Positions 1 through 10,182 of a stretch of DNA of 64,000 nucleotides are shown here, piece by piece. A program made the translations under genes and the position numbers. The stretch covers positions 80,766,160 to 80,830,159 of the forward strand of contig NC_088202.1 in assembly GCF_037126465.1 (NCBI RefSeq). Reading direction: 5' to 3'. The notes beneath the pieces are model-generated. The model ran no database searches and was not told where the DNA came from. It worked only from the letters and a program-made list of their open reading frames with translations. The DNA is from Ornithodoros turicata (Eukaryota; Arthropoda; Arachnida; Ixodida; Argasidae). Each line of letters starts with the position of its first letter. Position 1 is the first letter of the stretch.

Positions 1-104
1 CGTATGGGGTTCGAAACGTCAAGTCCAATGCTGTTTACTGTGTTGCTTGCCGGTGCGCTGAATTTATTAAACATCTCTAGTCCTGGCCTCTGGACTATAT
101 TGTT

Positions 105-185
105 CTATATCCGTCTGTCCAAGTCTGTACGCCGCTCATAACCAAAGCTGGTTAGCGGCGCTAACACGAAATAAAAAATAAAAAT
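105..185 (+). mobile_element. 5'-truncated tRNA-derived SINE (Ruka-like), 3' part only
   Basis: The stretch around 'GTCTGTCCAAGTCTGTACG' and the end 'GCGCTAACACGAAATAAAA' match the 3' third of the fuller SINE copies at 8244-8540 and 45463-45746. The tRNA-like head is missing. Bases 1-104 show no recognisable feature. Confidence 0.6.
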
Positions 186-1019
186 CACATTTATTCTCTT
201 TCCTTTCGTTCTGTTATCTCCGCTAATATCAGGATACCACAGTCTAGTGGTCAGTACCCAACCGAAACACAAGAAGGATAGGTTGGGTATAGTTTAGGTA
301 CATAACGTTAATAAGGTAAAGTAAGGCATATAAGTAAATAGTTTTATGTATATACAGGTACATACCGTTGGTAATAATGTATATTAGGTTATTTACACGG
401 TTATATCCCTGATGTTCCTTCCCTTTTATCTGTTTTTATCTTTCCTGTTCCTAAAAGACGATGCAGATATCCGTAAGCAGTCTATACATGTACCCTTAAT
501 TCATCTTATACTTCATGAAAATCTCCAATCATCTTCGTTAAATGAAGTTGTTTGTCGTTTTCATCTTATAGTTCTCCGATCGTGCAATGTGCACCTTATC
601 ATTGAGTTGTCGCAACGTCAGCATATTTTCTGCCATTGCTTGCGTGTATTAGGGGACTTCGGACCAAGGCGAGATAGCACAATGTGAGACAATCCTCTTT
701 GAAAGCTGTCCCATTTTTGAAAAAAACCCTGAAATGGGACCGTGCGTTGAAATGTCTATCGCCAAATTTTGCTATGCTAATGAGCCGAAACCGCGCCGAT
801 AGGCAGCGCAGGGAGGACTGGGCTCATTCCACGTCAGAGGGCCAATTGATTTGAAACGATTGAGATGCTTGGAGTAGGTGCTCGTCTGCTGGCGAGATCA
901 CTGAGGTATGGTACCGCAATTGTTGCGGTGAATCACCTCATCCCATCGTCATTTATCACAGTAGTTGTTGTAGTTGTTGGAGAACGGTTTATACATACGT
1001 ATAACCTCCGAACTAAGGT
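186..1019. other. Gap, no supported gene
   Basis: AT-rich sequence with short chance reading frames only. I see no splice-framed exon, no RNA gene and no repeat partner elsewhere in the window. Confidence 0.5.
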
Positions 1020-1105
1020 CGTGTCATTTTCCTGTGCGGCGCCGATGAGTTCCAACTAGAACGAAACGGCCGTCCACAGCTGGGAAGGGCACGATCGACT
1101 TATAA
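1020..1105. repeat. Dispersed repeat, copy 1
   Basis: This stretch recurs at 9120-9212 with the shared core 'AGAACGAAAC', then 'AGCTGGGA' and 'CACGATC'. Both copies lie in otherwise featureless DNA, so it is probably a fragment of an interspersed element. The family is not identified. Confidence 0.55.
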
Positions 1106-2585
1106 ACATTACCTCCTTGCTTGAGGATGTGTACTGCTCGCGACACGGTTGTCTGAAATCGCCTGTCAGTAGTTCTGCTTCCAGTATTTCCTTCATTGCC
1201 CTCGAAAAAGTTGTTCGAATATTGTATTTATAGGTGGACCATATGCAGCACGTGCTTCTTGCTAGAAATAACCTTGCAACACCTCGAGGTTCGAGGTAGG
1301 ATAAACCACGTTGTGCTGATTTCAGACACTGACCGTGTCGCAAGCATGGCATCTTGCCCATTTTCTTATCGCGATATGTAGACAGACAGTAGATTGATAT
1401 GTAAATAAGTAGATTGAGCTTTAATACATTCTTCGTTCTTGTTATAGTTCCTCGCAATTTCTAGGGGATGTGGCTTCGCATGTGCACATACAGTTCGGTG
1501 ACCAGGAGGGGTGATGTTTTTCTCTTTTATCTTTTCTTTTTCTTTTCTGTAAGGTTCATCTATTTAGGGTTCTTTCTGGGAGAAGCAGAATTCGTCACCT
1601 GACGAATTCAATTTGTTTCCTTTTTTACCATTCCAACTCCAACTCTTCAACTACCTCAATATAATTTTTGTCACTTTGAAAGCAACAGACTACGTCCAAT
1701 GAGGTATTTAATCCGACTAAACCTATTTTTTCCCTTGCTGCTGACAGGGCCAGAAAGACACAGACCAACGAAATCAAACAACGTGTTCCAGGATTCTTTT
1801 TGCTTCCTAGGACATAAATGTTACCATGCCTGCGTGGCCAAGTCACAATCCCCTTGAGTTCCTTTTTTTTTCTCAATTCATACTGTCTTCAGTATTGCTC
1901 TTGTGATTCTTTTTCGTTTTTACAGAAGTCTGTTTTAAAATTACCCGCGCTTACTGAATAATAAATGTACGTGGTACAGCATGAAGCATAGAGTAAATCT
2001 GAGGGGCCGCTTGACAGCGAAGCTTAATTCATCTTCTGCTCAGGTCCATGGAACACGAAACTAATTAACACCACGGCGTAAATTAAGATGGACCGTAATT
2101 ACACGGAAGCAAGTAAGAAAGTATGTATCGAGAAGAAAATGCAGTTGAATACCTTCATGCACATGTGTAACAACAACATAGATGAATGGATGATGATGAT
2201 GATGTGGGACATTTTCCTGCGTTGAGTGCAGGACCCTACCCCATTCCAAAACGGTTCACATGAAAGGATGACGAGGGAAGGAAATCCCTACAGTTCTTGA
2301 AGGAGGCCGGTGGCCCTCAGAAAGGAAAGAAAAGAGCCAAGTGCATGGCACTGATGTCCAGGGTTACGCCATGGGCCGAGAACTTTGCAGACGTTGAATG
2401 GCCTCTGATCCAGCATTTATGCCCCATGCCCCGTTAAGCAATGAACCAAATAATGAATGCACTTTGCTGAAGTGCTTAAAGAGACGGTCGCACCTGTCCC
2501 AGTCGATTTCGAAACTATAGTGCCATTTTATTCCCCGTGGACCACAGACCACGTATCGAAAATCCCACGCGAAATAGTGACGTAG
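1106..2585. other. Gap, no supported gene
   Basis: Reading frames are short and interrupted. A minus-strand frame of 133 codons (1056-1457) overlaps the dispersed repeat and resembles nothing I know. A short ATG/GAT-rich simple repeat lies near 2190-2203. Confidence 0.5.
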
Positions 2586-2688
2586 TCTAACTGTTATTCG
2601 ACGGAATACACGACAAAAGCAGGCGCCGGATGTTGAGAGTATGCCGGAATTCCCTCTCTGGAAAAACGAGAAAACATCACTCCCTTTA
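2586..2688. repeat. Dispersed repeat, shared with 41588-41680
   Basis: 'TTGAGAGTATGCC' followed by 'AATTCCCTCTCTGG' occurs here and at 41620-41660, about 39 kb away, in the same orientation. The copies differ at scattered sites in both strands' frames, so coding is not supported. This copy ends where a Harbinger-like terminus begins. Confidence 0.5.
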
Positions 2689-3250
2689 GGCCGCGTTCAC
2701 ACGGGCCAACTTTCTGCACCAACTCTAACCAACGTCTTACGACCAACTTCGAGACGGTGCAATATCCCCATTCAGTTGAAATCATTTTTTATTTTCATTT
2801 AACAGAAAATGAAATTAGGCTCACACGTAACAACTCGGTAGCTCCATCCACAAACAAGCTCACGGCAACCGGAAGCTGCGAGTTCAAATCCAACTCGTAC
2901 TGCCATTATTCAAACCCAAGTCAGTTTATTTCGCCTGAAGATCATCATTATCTTCAAAAATGCATATTGATATATTTGTGTGTGGAGTTGGTGTATTTCT
3001 CAGCTACGCCTGCAGGATTTGAACCCATGCCAGGTATAGTACGGCACGAACGCAATCACATCACGCCATTGGAAGTCACGTGCTCCTCTCGTTGATTGGC
3101 TAGAACACTACCAAATCTCCGAAGTTTTCGGTCGGTGAGCGATTCGGAGCAACTCGAGCTGGTCGTGGTCGGTGGTATCGGCCGACTCGGACCAACTCCA
3201 AAGTTGGTCATAGTTCTCGACGAAAGTTGGCAAACGAGGGGTGAGGGAAT
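2689..3250. mobile_element. Possible partial PIF/Harbinger-like non-autonomous element
   Basis: After a TTA trinucleotide the sequence 'GGCCGCGTTCACACGG' resembles the 5' end of Harbinger elements and the confirmed MITE at 40671-41164. A related word, TTAGGCTCACACG, occurs near 2815. The interior has repeated CCAACT/AGTTGG words at 2700-2750 and 3170-3215. No matching right end was found, so the limits are arbitrary and the copy is probably truncated or interrupted. Confidence 0.35.
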
Positions 3251-3569
3251 GGCACGGGACGAGCACCCGGTTTGTACGGGTTTTGAGCTTCGTTTAGAGA
3301 CAGGGTTTCGAAATTCTCTTTCAGTGTTTGCCGCTAAGTTACGATAATCGAAGGAAAAGGCAGTGGTAAACCATGATTGTAGGTGTCGACATGTGTCGAA
3401 GTATAATTGTGGCAACCGTTTATATTTTCTTTCAGCGATGTTGGCAGCCGGTATTCATGGCTCATGTAACTGTCTATAGTCCTGAAAGAAAAGAAATTTG
3501 AAAAATAACACAGTTATCGCCAGTATACAGAAACAACCGCGTGACGCCTAAATAACTATCTTGTACATG

Positions 3570-3680
3570 AGAGAACTGATATACTGAGGCCGGAACAACA
3601 TAGAAGGGCAATCCAGAATTTGTGGGTTCGACTCCTACTGCTGGCTAACTTTCTCAGTGACTTTCATCTTTCATCGTTCA
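3570..3680 (+). mobile_element. tRNA-Ala-like SINE, internally deleted copy
   Basis: Both flanks match the full copy at 53312-53480: 'CCGGAACAACATAGAAGG' at the left and 'CAGTGACTTTCATCTTTC' at the right. About 55 bp covering the D-arm half of the tRNA-like head are missing. The B-box-like 'GGGTTCGACTCC' is kept. Confidence 0.7.
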
Positions 3681-3889
3681 ACTATTTCGTTTTTGAAATC
3701 TTGCAGAAACCGAAGCATTTGAAAGACGGAAGGCAAACAATTTTCTCGTGATACCAATATTAATAATAATAATTGGGAGTACAAAAATTCTTTCGTCAGC
3801 ATAGATAGATAGAATTTTACTTCCCTTTATGCAATGCGCATAGAAATATGTAGAGCGCCACCCACTGGAAGGAACTGGGTGAGCACCGA

Positions 3890-4058
3890 GGTGTTTACAT
3901 GGGTTCGCCGAGCGAATCGAACCGACTGGATCCACATCTCAGAAACGCAGAGAGTCGGCGCGCATTTGGGAGCGTTCCGAGGCGTTTACATGAGCGAACT
4001 CGGTTCGCTAACTCCGTTCGGTTCGCTCTATGCGATTCCATGTAAACGGGGCCAATAG
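3890..4058. repeat. Imperfect inverted repeat with TGTTTACATG arms
   Basis: The arm starting TGTTTACATGGGTTCGCC is mirrored by the right side, which ends near CCATGTAAACGGGGCC. Several GAACCGA/TCGGTTCG words lie between them. It looks like a small fold-back or a decayed TIR element. No target duplication could be found. Confidence 0.5.
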
Positions 4059-4442
4059 ATACACCGATAGAATTCATTACCAACGGTATGGATCACATGT
4101 ACCGATCGGATACTTTTACGGAGGCAACACTTCAGCAATGTGATTACTTCCGAAGAATAGCTTCACAAACACATTCGCATGGAACTCTCCGAATTCAAAA
4201 CGCACAGTTATATGACCCCTTTCCTAGTCTATCCTTTATGAATCCTCATGTTACTTATGAATGCTCACATAATGTGCTTTGCGCAATGCTAAGCAACTTG
4301 TACGTCTGTGACTTGCGGAAATGCGCAAAATAGTTATGATAATTATTCCTGAAAAAAAAAACGAGACACTCGCACACATATATGTCCAGAGAAGCAATAA
4401 CGCCCGTAATGCTCTCCTACCCACATGCGTAGCGTTGAGCGT
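4059..4442. other. Gap, no supported gene
   Basis: No repeat partner, RNA gene or exon signal was seen here. Confidence 0.5.
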
Positions 4443-4464
4443 GGGGGGGGGGGGGGGGGGGGGG
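4443..4464 (+). repeat. Homopolymer run of 22 G
   Basis: An uninterrupted G run that abuts the TA target of the MITE starting at 4467. It is the longest of several G or C runs in this window. Confidence 0.95.
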
Positions 4465-4466
4465 TA

Positions 4467-5362
4467 CAGTCGACACCCGTTTATCCAAGCGAAAATGTCG
4501 AGATAGTGAAGGATCCGGATAAATGAAACTCGAGAGGCAATCATCAGATGTCAGCAAAGCTTATGTTACTTAATTTCAGAGGTCATAAGGCACTATCCAC
4601 CGTATCCGGGTAGCATTCTGCTCAATGAGCGGAAGTCATCCCCATATCATCGTCATCATGTATTTCTCTCTCTCTCTCCACCGTCATTCGCGTAAAAGTA
4701 CCGCAGACATTCAGCTCCTGTAAACTCCTACCCATGTCATTAGCTTGAGAAACATTATTCTTCTACTCAAAGAATGTGAAAGCCGTTCTGTGTACATGCC
4801 GTGTATCCTCAAGTGTCTCACCACTGGAGTCCCGTCCCCTGGAACCAGAAGGATCATGTATCGTTGAATATAACTTGCTTTGCTTAGCATGCCAATTGCT
4901 AATCTCTAACGCTTTGGCTGAGAAGGAGCTCGCTTGGCGGAAGGCATCACCGATTACTTTATAGAATAACCTTTCTTAACGGCGTCGAATCAGTGAACTG
5001 AGGAACACGGGTAAGATGGAAAAGACATAATTCTTGAAGGTTGTCACTCTGAGTTGACGAAGTGTAGGTCTCACACTGTCTCTGTCTCAGCACCGGACAC
5101 AATAGCAGTGTAGTTTGTGCTGGACACTGGTTAGAGAAAGCCACGCCAGGGGTCCCCTAATCCATCCATTCATCCGTCCGGATAAATGAAGGCAGTGTTT
5201 TGGTATTTTCCTCACCGGTTCCTGTAAATTCTTGTCCAGATCCGAAAACTGAAGCCGGGATAAATGAAGGTAAATTGCATTGACTGAAATATGCGCCTAT
5301 GGTTTTTGTCCCTATAGCGCGGGATCCGCATTAGTCAAGTCCGGATAAATGGGGGTCAATTG
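4467..5362. mobile_element. pogo/Tigger-like (Tc1/mariner) MITE with TA target
   Basis: The left end reads CAGTCGACACCCGTTTATCC. The right end, read inward, is CAATTGACCCCCATTTATCC, giving about 20 bp of imperfect TIR. A TA dinucleotide flanks each side (4465-4466 and 5363-5364). The word GGATAAATG recurs near 4511, 5180, 5258 and 5343, so the subterminal region carries repeated copies of the TIR core. There is no transposase frame, so the 896-bp copy is non-autonomous. Confidence 0.8.
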
Positions 5363-5771
5363 TATTTCTATCTGCAATATAACTCACAGAATTGACGTAT
5401 TACACATGCATTGTAACACTCTAGGTGATGCAATAAACGTACCGAGTTACCGAGAGTCCTAGCTCCCGGGTGTCGCCGATGCACTTGATGCCGATGATTT
5501 TTTCCGAAACCTGTGTCCGTCCCACAAACACTTGGTCACGAACAAGGCACCTACAAATCGCCTAAAATTAAACGTGATTGGAGAGTGACCCTGTCAAGTA
5601 GACACAAGATGTGTATATTTCTGCCTTTTCTTTCTCGAGAACCTACCGGTTGAGTATCAATGTGTTACTAGTACTACTCGCATAATACACAGAAGTATTA
5701 GTATTACCAGGTCGAAGAGCGAACAGAAGGACAAATGAAACGTGACTCACGTTGGATTGAGGTAGTCGCTG
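5363..5771. other. Gap, no supported gene
   Basis: I see nothing recognisable between the MITE and the next inverted repeat. Confidence 0.5.
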
Positions 5772-6014
5772 TAAGCTACGCTTCAGAGTATCGACACTGA
5801 GGAAATCGGCGAATTGGAGCCGCCATGTTGTTTCCGTTTGACCTCCAGCGCCATCCATGGAGCGCTCTTCCAAGTGTTGTCTTCTTCCACTGCCGAACTT
5901 CATCTTCATCTATTTCTACTGACGAAGTAGACGTGGGGCTGAAGGTCAAACGGAAACAACATGGCGGATCTAACTCGCACTTTGCCTCAGTGTCGATAGT
6001 CTGAAGAGCAGCTT
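5772..6014. repeat. Inverted repeat, about 72-bp arms, about 98-bp spacer
   Basis: The left arm (5772-5844) carries CTTCAGAGTATCGACACTGA and, further in, CCATGTTGTTTCCGTTTGAC. The right arm (5943-6014) is its reverse complement with scattered differences. A transcript through it would fold into a long hairpin. Flanking bases show no clear target duplication, so it could be a small fold-back element or a local inverted duplication. Confidence 0.75.
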
Positions 6015-8243
6015 ATTTAGTGGCTCTAGATTGAGGCGGCCGTGTGACATGCACGCTCGAGCACGTAAACGACAAGCTGAATTCGATATATTATGGATAC
6101 TGCTCTCCACGAGATCATTCATCCATGGAGATTTCTATCACTGGTTATGTGCGACGAAGTAAAAGGAAAATCACGTCTCTTTACTATACGCGCATGAAAC
6201 ACGACATAGGACCCTATTAGAGACTTCTGAAAAAGTGTGGTGCCAAAGTAATGTCATTTCTTGATGAAAGTAGTGGAATTAATAATGCATAAATACGTAG
6301 GAAAAGTAATGAGTTATGTAATGCATTGCTTACAAAGCTGTAATGAGCAATGGTATAATTAATGCATTACAAAGCAAAAGTAGTTTTCCCCCCACTCTGA
6401 TTGCAATACAATGTGATTGCCCACCCCATGCACAAGGTTGTGACAAATAGGTAAATGCTACGGATCCTCTTCGCGGTGTGCCAACATTAGCCATGCAGTA
6501 CTGATTCTCTACTTGGAAAAAAGATTGCTTAAACCGAAACAGGAAGAGAAATACGTTTGCATCCTGCAACGACGTCGAATTACGCAAATGGAGGCCAGTG
6601 ATATTCTTCGGAGCGGAAGGTGTCGCCGCAAAGGGACCCAAGATTTATAGCCGATAGATACGAATTTCCTGTTTCACCATGGCCATATCCCCAAAGTACC
6701 ATAGCCATCGGGGTGAAAATTGCATCAGTCATTCTATTCGAGCGATTGCTTCCGTTCACTCAGGTCACACATTTTCCCACCCGTATATGGCCGACATTAT
6801 TTCTCGTTTTTTTCTCATGGCCCCCGCATAAGCAGAGGGCCGAATGTGTGTTTATTCGAAACAAAAAGAGGAAACGTCAATAAGCGGGGCACGATATAAT
6901 TGACCCAAGTCACCGGCACGATTCCACATTGTAACCAGCCTGTTTGATGGGATGTTGGGTAATCAGTCCTAATACGGTACGCTGAGGCGGTAATGCGCGG
7001 TGACCTAAAACGACATTACGTGGAAATCGACTCCAATTAGCTTATCGACCTAAAACGCTGCGAGTGGCTGTGATGTTGACTTCGCGTAATATTGTACAGA
7101 ATGAATTATACAGCTGGAAGGCCAGACCAGCAGATGACCTTCAAATGAAGAATCTGAATTTCCTTCTCCTTGACTGGATAATGTATGTACATTTTAAATC
7201 GCCATTTTTACTTCGAATGGTCTTGAATTTACACAAGAAGAAAACGGTACACCAAGTCAAGCTTTCGAAGCCGTGGTGTTGGTGGTGATGGAACTGCTTG
7301 TGAAGCACTGATTCTCAGGAGCGAGACCTCCCAGCAAATCAGATTTTATGTAACGTATCACATGTCCGCTTAACGTCTCTGCTTGACATAACGTAACGTG
7401 ACATTTGAAGAAGGGCTCTCCGCCTGTCGGAAAGGGCAACAAGGTTCCCCATATGTATGCTGGAAAACTAAACACCAGTCTCAGAGCTTCTCTATGTTTT
7501 TATCTCACCCACGGGATTCTACCACCACTACCACCACCGGCGTTACGGAGAGGAGTCAGCACAACGTACGCACTGTGGTAAGCTTATATCTATTCTACAC
7601 ATGCTCATCACATGTCCACACCATGGAACCCACCATCGACCGTCGGCAAGGTTTAAACACACCTTAGACCTCTTCACCAGCACTACTGCTTGGCGATGGC
7701 TGTGACGCTCTCGTCCCTTTCCGTAAAATCTTTAAATTACTGAGACACATCGGAATTGTCAACTTTTTGTAGGTTTAGAGTGATGTTCTCATACATTCAC
7801 ACCCTCCTTCTATTAGACATCGTGTTCACTTTCGATTAGTCATGCCCTCATCACTGTTCATATTTACTTTTAACTAGTCGCAATTTCCACCACTGTTTTG
7901 GCGCGTTATGACCTTAGTTGTCCGTGCATCATTAGCCAGTCATCAACATCATCCTCATCTAGATGTCAGAGACAAGTCGAGGTTGTGAACGCGAACACCG
8001 GTAAAAAAGTCACGAAAAACAATGTCCCGTCTGATGTCGAGCATCGTACAGATAGGTATGGGAGCTCTGGGCTGGAATGAGTGTTTTGCCTTGCCAATCA
8101 GAAAAAAATCAATGACAATAAAACCTACTGTGTTTTGATTGAGATTGAAAGATGGAATGTCGAAACTGAGGGAGTATACGAAGCAGACAGCAGCAATGCT
8201 TTCATCACTGTAATGGGTACACTAATTTACTGTGTATTAGACC
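6015..8243. other. Gap, no supported gene
   Basis: There are only short frames, none with splice-compatible neighbours or recognisable motifs. A TAATGCATTA-like AT-rich stretch lies at 6285-6375, and a CCA/ACC trinucleotide stretch near 7520. Confidence 0.45.
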
Positions 8244-8540
8244 AGCGGCGCACTGCGGAGCGGGTTAAGGCGTCCCGCTCGTTGGTGGTAGCCAAAGTCG
8301 CGCTGAAGCCTGGGAGGTGATACGTTCGAATGCTATCGCCGGCTGTGCTGTCTGAGGTTTTCCATGGGTTTCCCGAAGACTTTCCAGACGAATGTCGCCT
8401 CAGATCCCCCTGAAGTCGGCCCAGGACGCATACTAACCACGTGTTCCCCTCTCCTTCCTGCTGTCCTCTCTCCATCTGTCCACATATGTACGCAGCTCGT
8501 AGCCACAATTGTTTCGCAGCGCTAACACGGAATTAAAAAC
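8244..8540 (+). mobile_element. tRNA-derived SINE (Ruka-like), near full length
   Basis: The head has a degenerate A box (GGAGCGGGTTAAGG) and a B-box-like ACGTTCGAATGC about 60 bp downstream, as in Leu/Ser tRNAs. The body then runs through GCTGTGCTGTCTGAGGTTTT to the end GCTAACACGGAATTAAAAA. It aligns throughout with the copy at 45463-45746. Ruka-type SINEs are known from ticks; the family name is inferred from tRNA type and tail. The B box has two substitutions, so this copy is probably not transcribed. Confidence 0.8.
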
Positions 8541-9119
8541 CTCTGTATTAGGCGGTTCACGTCTGCCGCGCTATCGGATTTAAAGTTCAGGCGCAACTGC
8601 ACAGTATACATGCACAATACTCCATATTACAGCGTGGCCAGTTCGTTATAATCACTTGCAATTGGCATTGCCTACTGAGTAGCAGTTTGGCTTTCTGACA
8701 GATACGAGTGAGACGTGATTACATTTAAACATAAGGAACGTCACCAATTAAATACGAGTGACCAATAGCTACTAGAGGAACAATAAATTGCGTGCCCCCT
8801 GGGGCGTAATCGATGGAAGGACTTTGATTAATACTTCGTTTCTCTCTCAGTGCTCAAGGATATAGCTTTAACCCCGGCTGAAATATAGCTGCCTGCGGCG
8901 AAAGCTACATACCATTAAACATCTGTTCGAAAGAAGAAAGATCCTTCGGTGAAGGTGCTGAGAAAGTTGCGGTATATGTCTAAATAGTAAATACATAGTG
9001 TGAGCCGCTTTTTGTTGCCTAGGAATGAGGTGTATTTGTTTCTTTTGATATGTGATTTCTATATAGTGGCATATAGTGATGGCACTGATGTCTCGCCGAG
9101 ACACACTGTTTGCGCCGAC
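8541..9119. other. Gap, no supported gene
   Basis: No feature was recognised. Confidence 0.5.
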
Positions 9120-9212
9120 CCAAGATCGTGTCACTTCCCTGCGCCCTGCTGAAGAGTTCGAAGTAGAACGAAACAGCTGTTCTCGGCTGGGAGTGCACGA
9201 TCAAATTGTAAA
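9120..9212. repeat. Dispersed repeat, copy 2
   Basis: Second copy of the 1020-1105 repeat. It has the same order of blocks: CGTGTCA..TTCC, a TAGAACGAAAC core, AGCTG, TGGGA and CACGATC. Confidence 0.55.
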
Positions 9213-9264
9213 CACATGATCAACGTGCAGCCACAGAGCTTTGCCTATTTTTCATTTGTATATA

Positions 9265-10108
9265 CAGGGTGACCCAGCTAAATTCGAACATATTTAAAAA
9301 CAAAAACAAATATATCACTTTTTCCGAGATGAAATCAATTGAAATATAGCATATGCTGAAGGGCACTCCTTAGGAGGGCATTAGCAAGCTCCTAAGGCAA
9401 TTTCTTAATTAATTTTCAATAATTAGCTTTTTAATTATAAAAGCTACGAAGTTGTCCCAATGAGAACATCTGGCCCCTTCGGTCGCCTGATACCGGAGCC
9501 GTTTTCAGAACAAAAATCAATTCGATACATCGTCCACAAAAAACTCACGAAGGAACACCTTTTTTTTTCTTTATTTTGTTCGTTGCGCATCTTCGGAGAC
9601 GCGTCTTTCCTTCACCTCCAACGTGAGAGGGTGAAGGAGCACAGTGCCACCTCATGCGTCGAAGATGAGCTTTAACTTGCGGAAACAAAACAAATGTATC
9701 GGGTGACTCTATCCGAACTGCCCTTATCTTTGGTTGCATTTTCTGTTTTCTTTTAATCTTTTTCCAGGACGCAACAGGCGATAGTGTGCTCTTTCACCCT
9801 CTCACATTGGGGGTGAAGGAAACACGCGTCCCTAGAGGTGCGCAATGAATAAAATAAAGAAAAAGATGGTGCTCCTTCACGAATATTTTGCGGACGATCT
9901 ATCGAACGGATTTTTGTTCTGAAAATGGCTCCAGTATCAGGAGACCGAAGGGACCAGATGTTCTCATCGGGACAACTTTGTAGCTTTTATAATTAAACAG
10001 GTAATTATGGAAAGTTAATTAGGACATTGCTTTAGGAGTTTGCTAATGCCCTCCTAAGGACTGCCCTTCAGGATATGCTATATTGCAATTGATTTCATCT
10101 CTGAAAAA

Positions 10109-10148
<40 letters not shown>

Positions 10149-10182
10149 AAAAAATATGTTCGCATTTAGCTTGGACACCCTG
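9265..10182. mobile_element. mariner-type fold-back MITE, 918 bp
   Basis: The ends CAGGGTGACCCAGCTAAATT and (inward from the right) CAGGGTGTCCAAGCTAAATG are flanked by TA on each side. The inverted similarity extends through almost the whole element: GAGGGCATTAGCAAGCTCCT at the left mirrors the block near 10035-10065, and the match continues to a centre near 9720. The arms are therefore about 430 bp. There is no transposase frame. An (AT)n tract lies in the right arm only. Confidence 0.85.
10111..10145. repeat. (AT)n microsatellite
   Basis: About 17 AT units inside the right arm of the fold-back MITE. The left arm has a short non-repetitive AT-rich stretch at the equivalent place, so the array expanded after insertion. 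Confidence 0.95.

Noticed and set aside
1056..1457. 133-codon minus-strand frame
   Set aside because: It overlaps a dispersed repeat whose other copy does not keep the frame; no motif.
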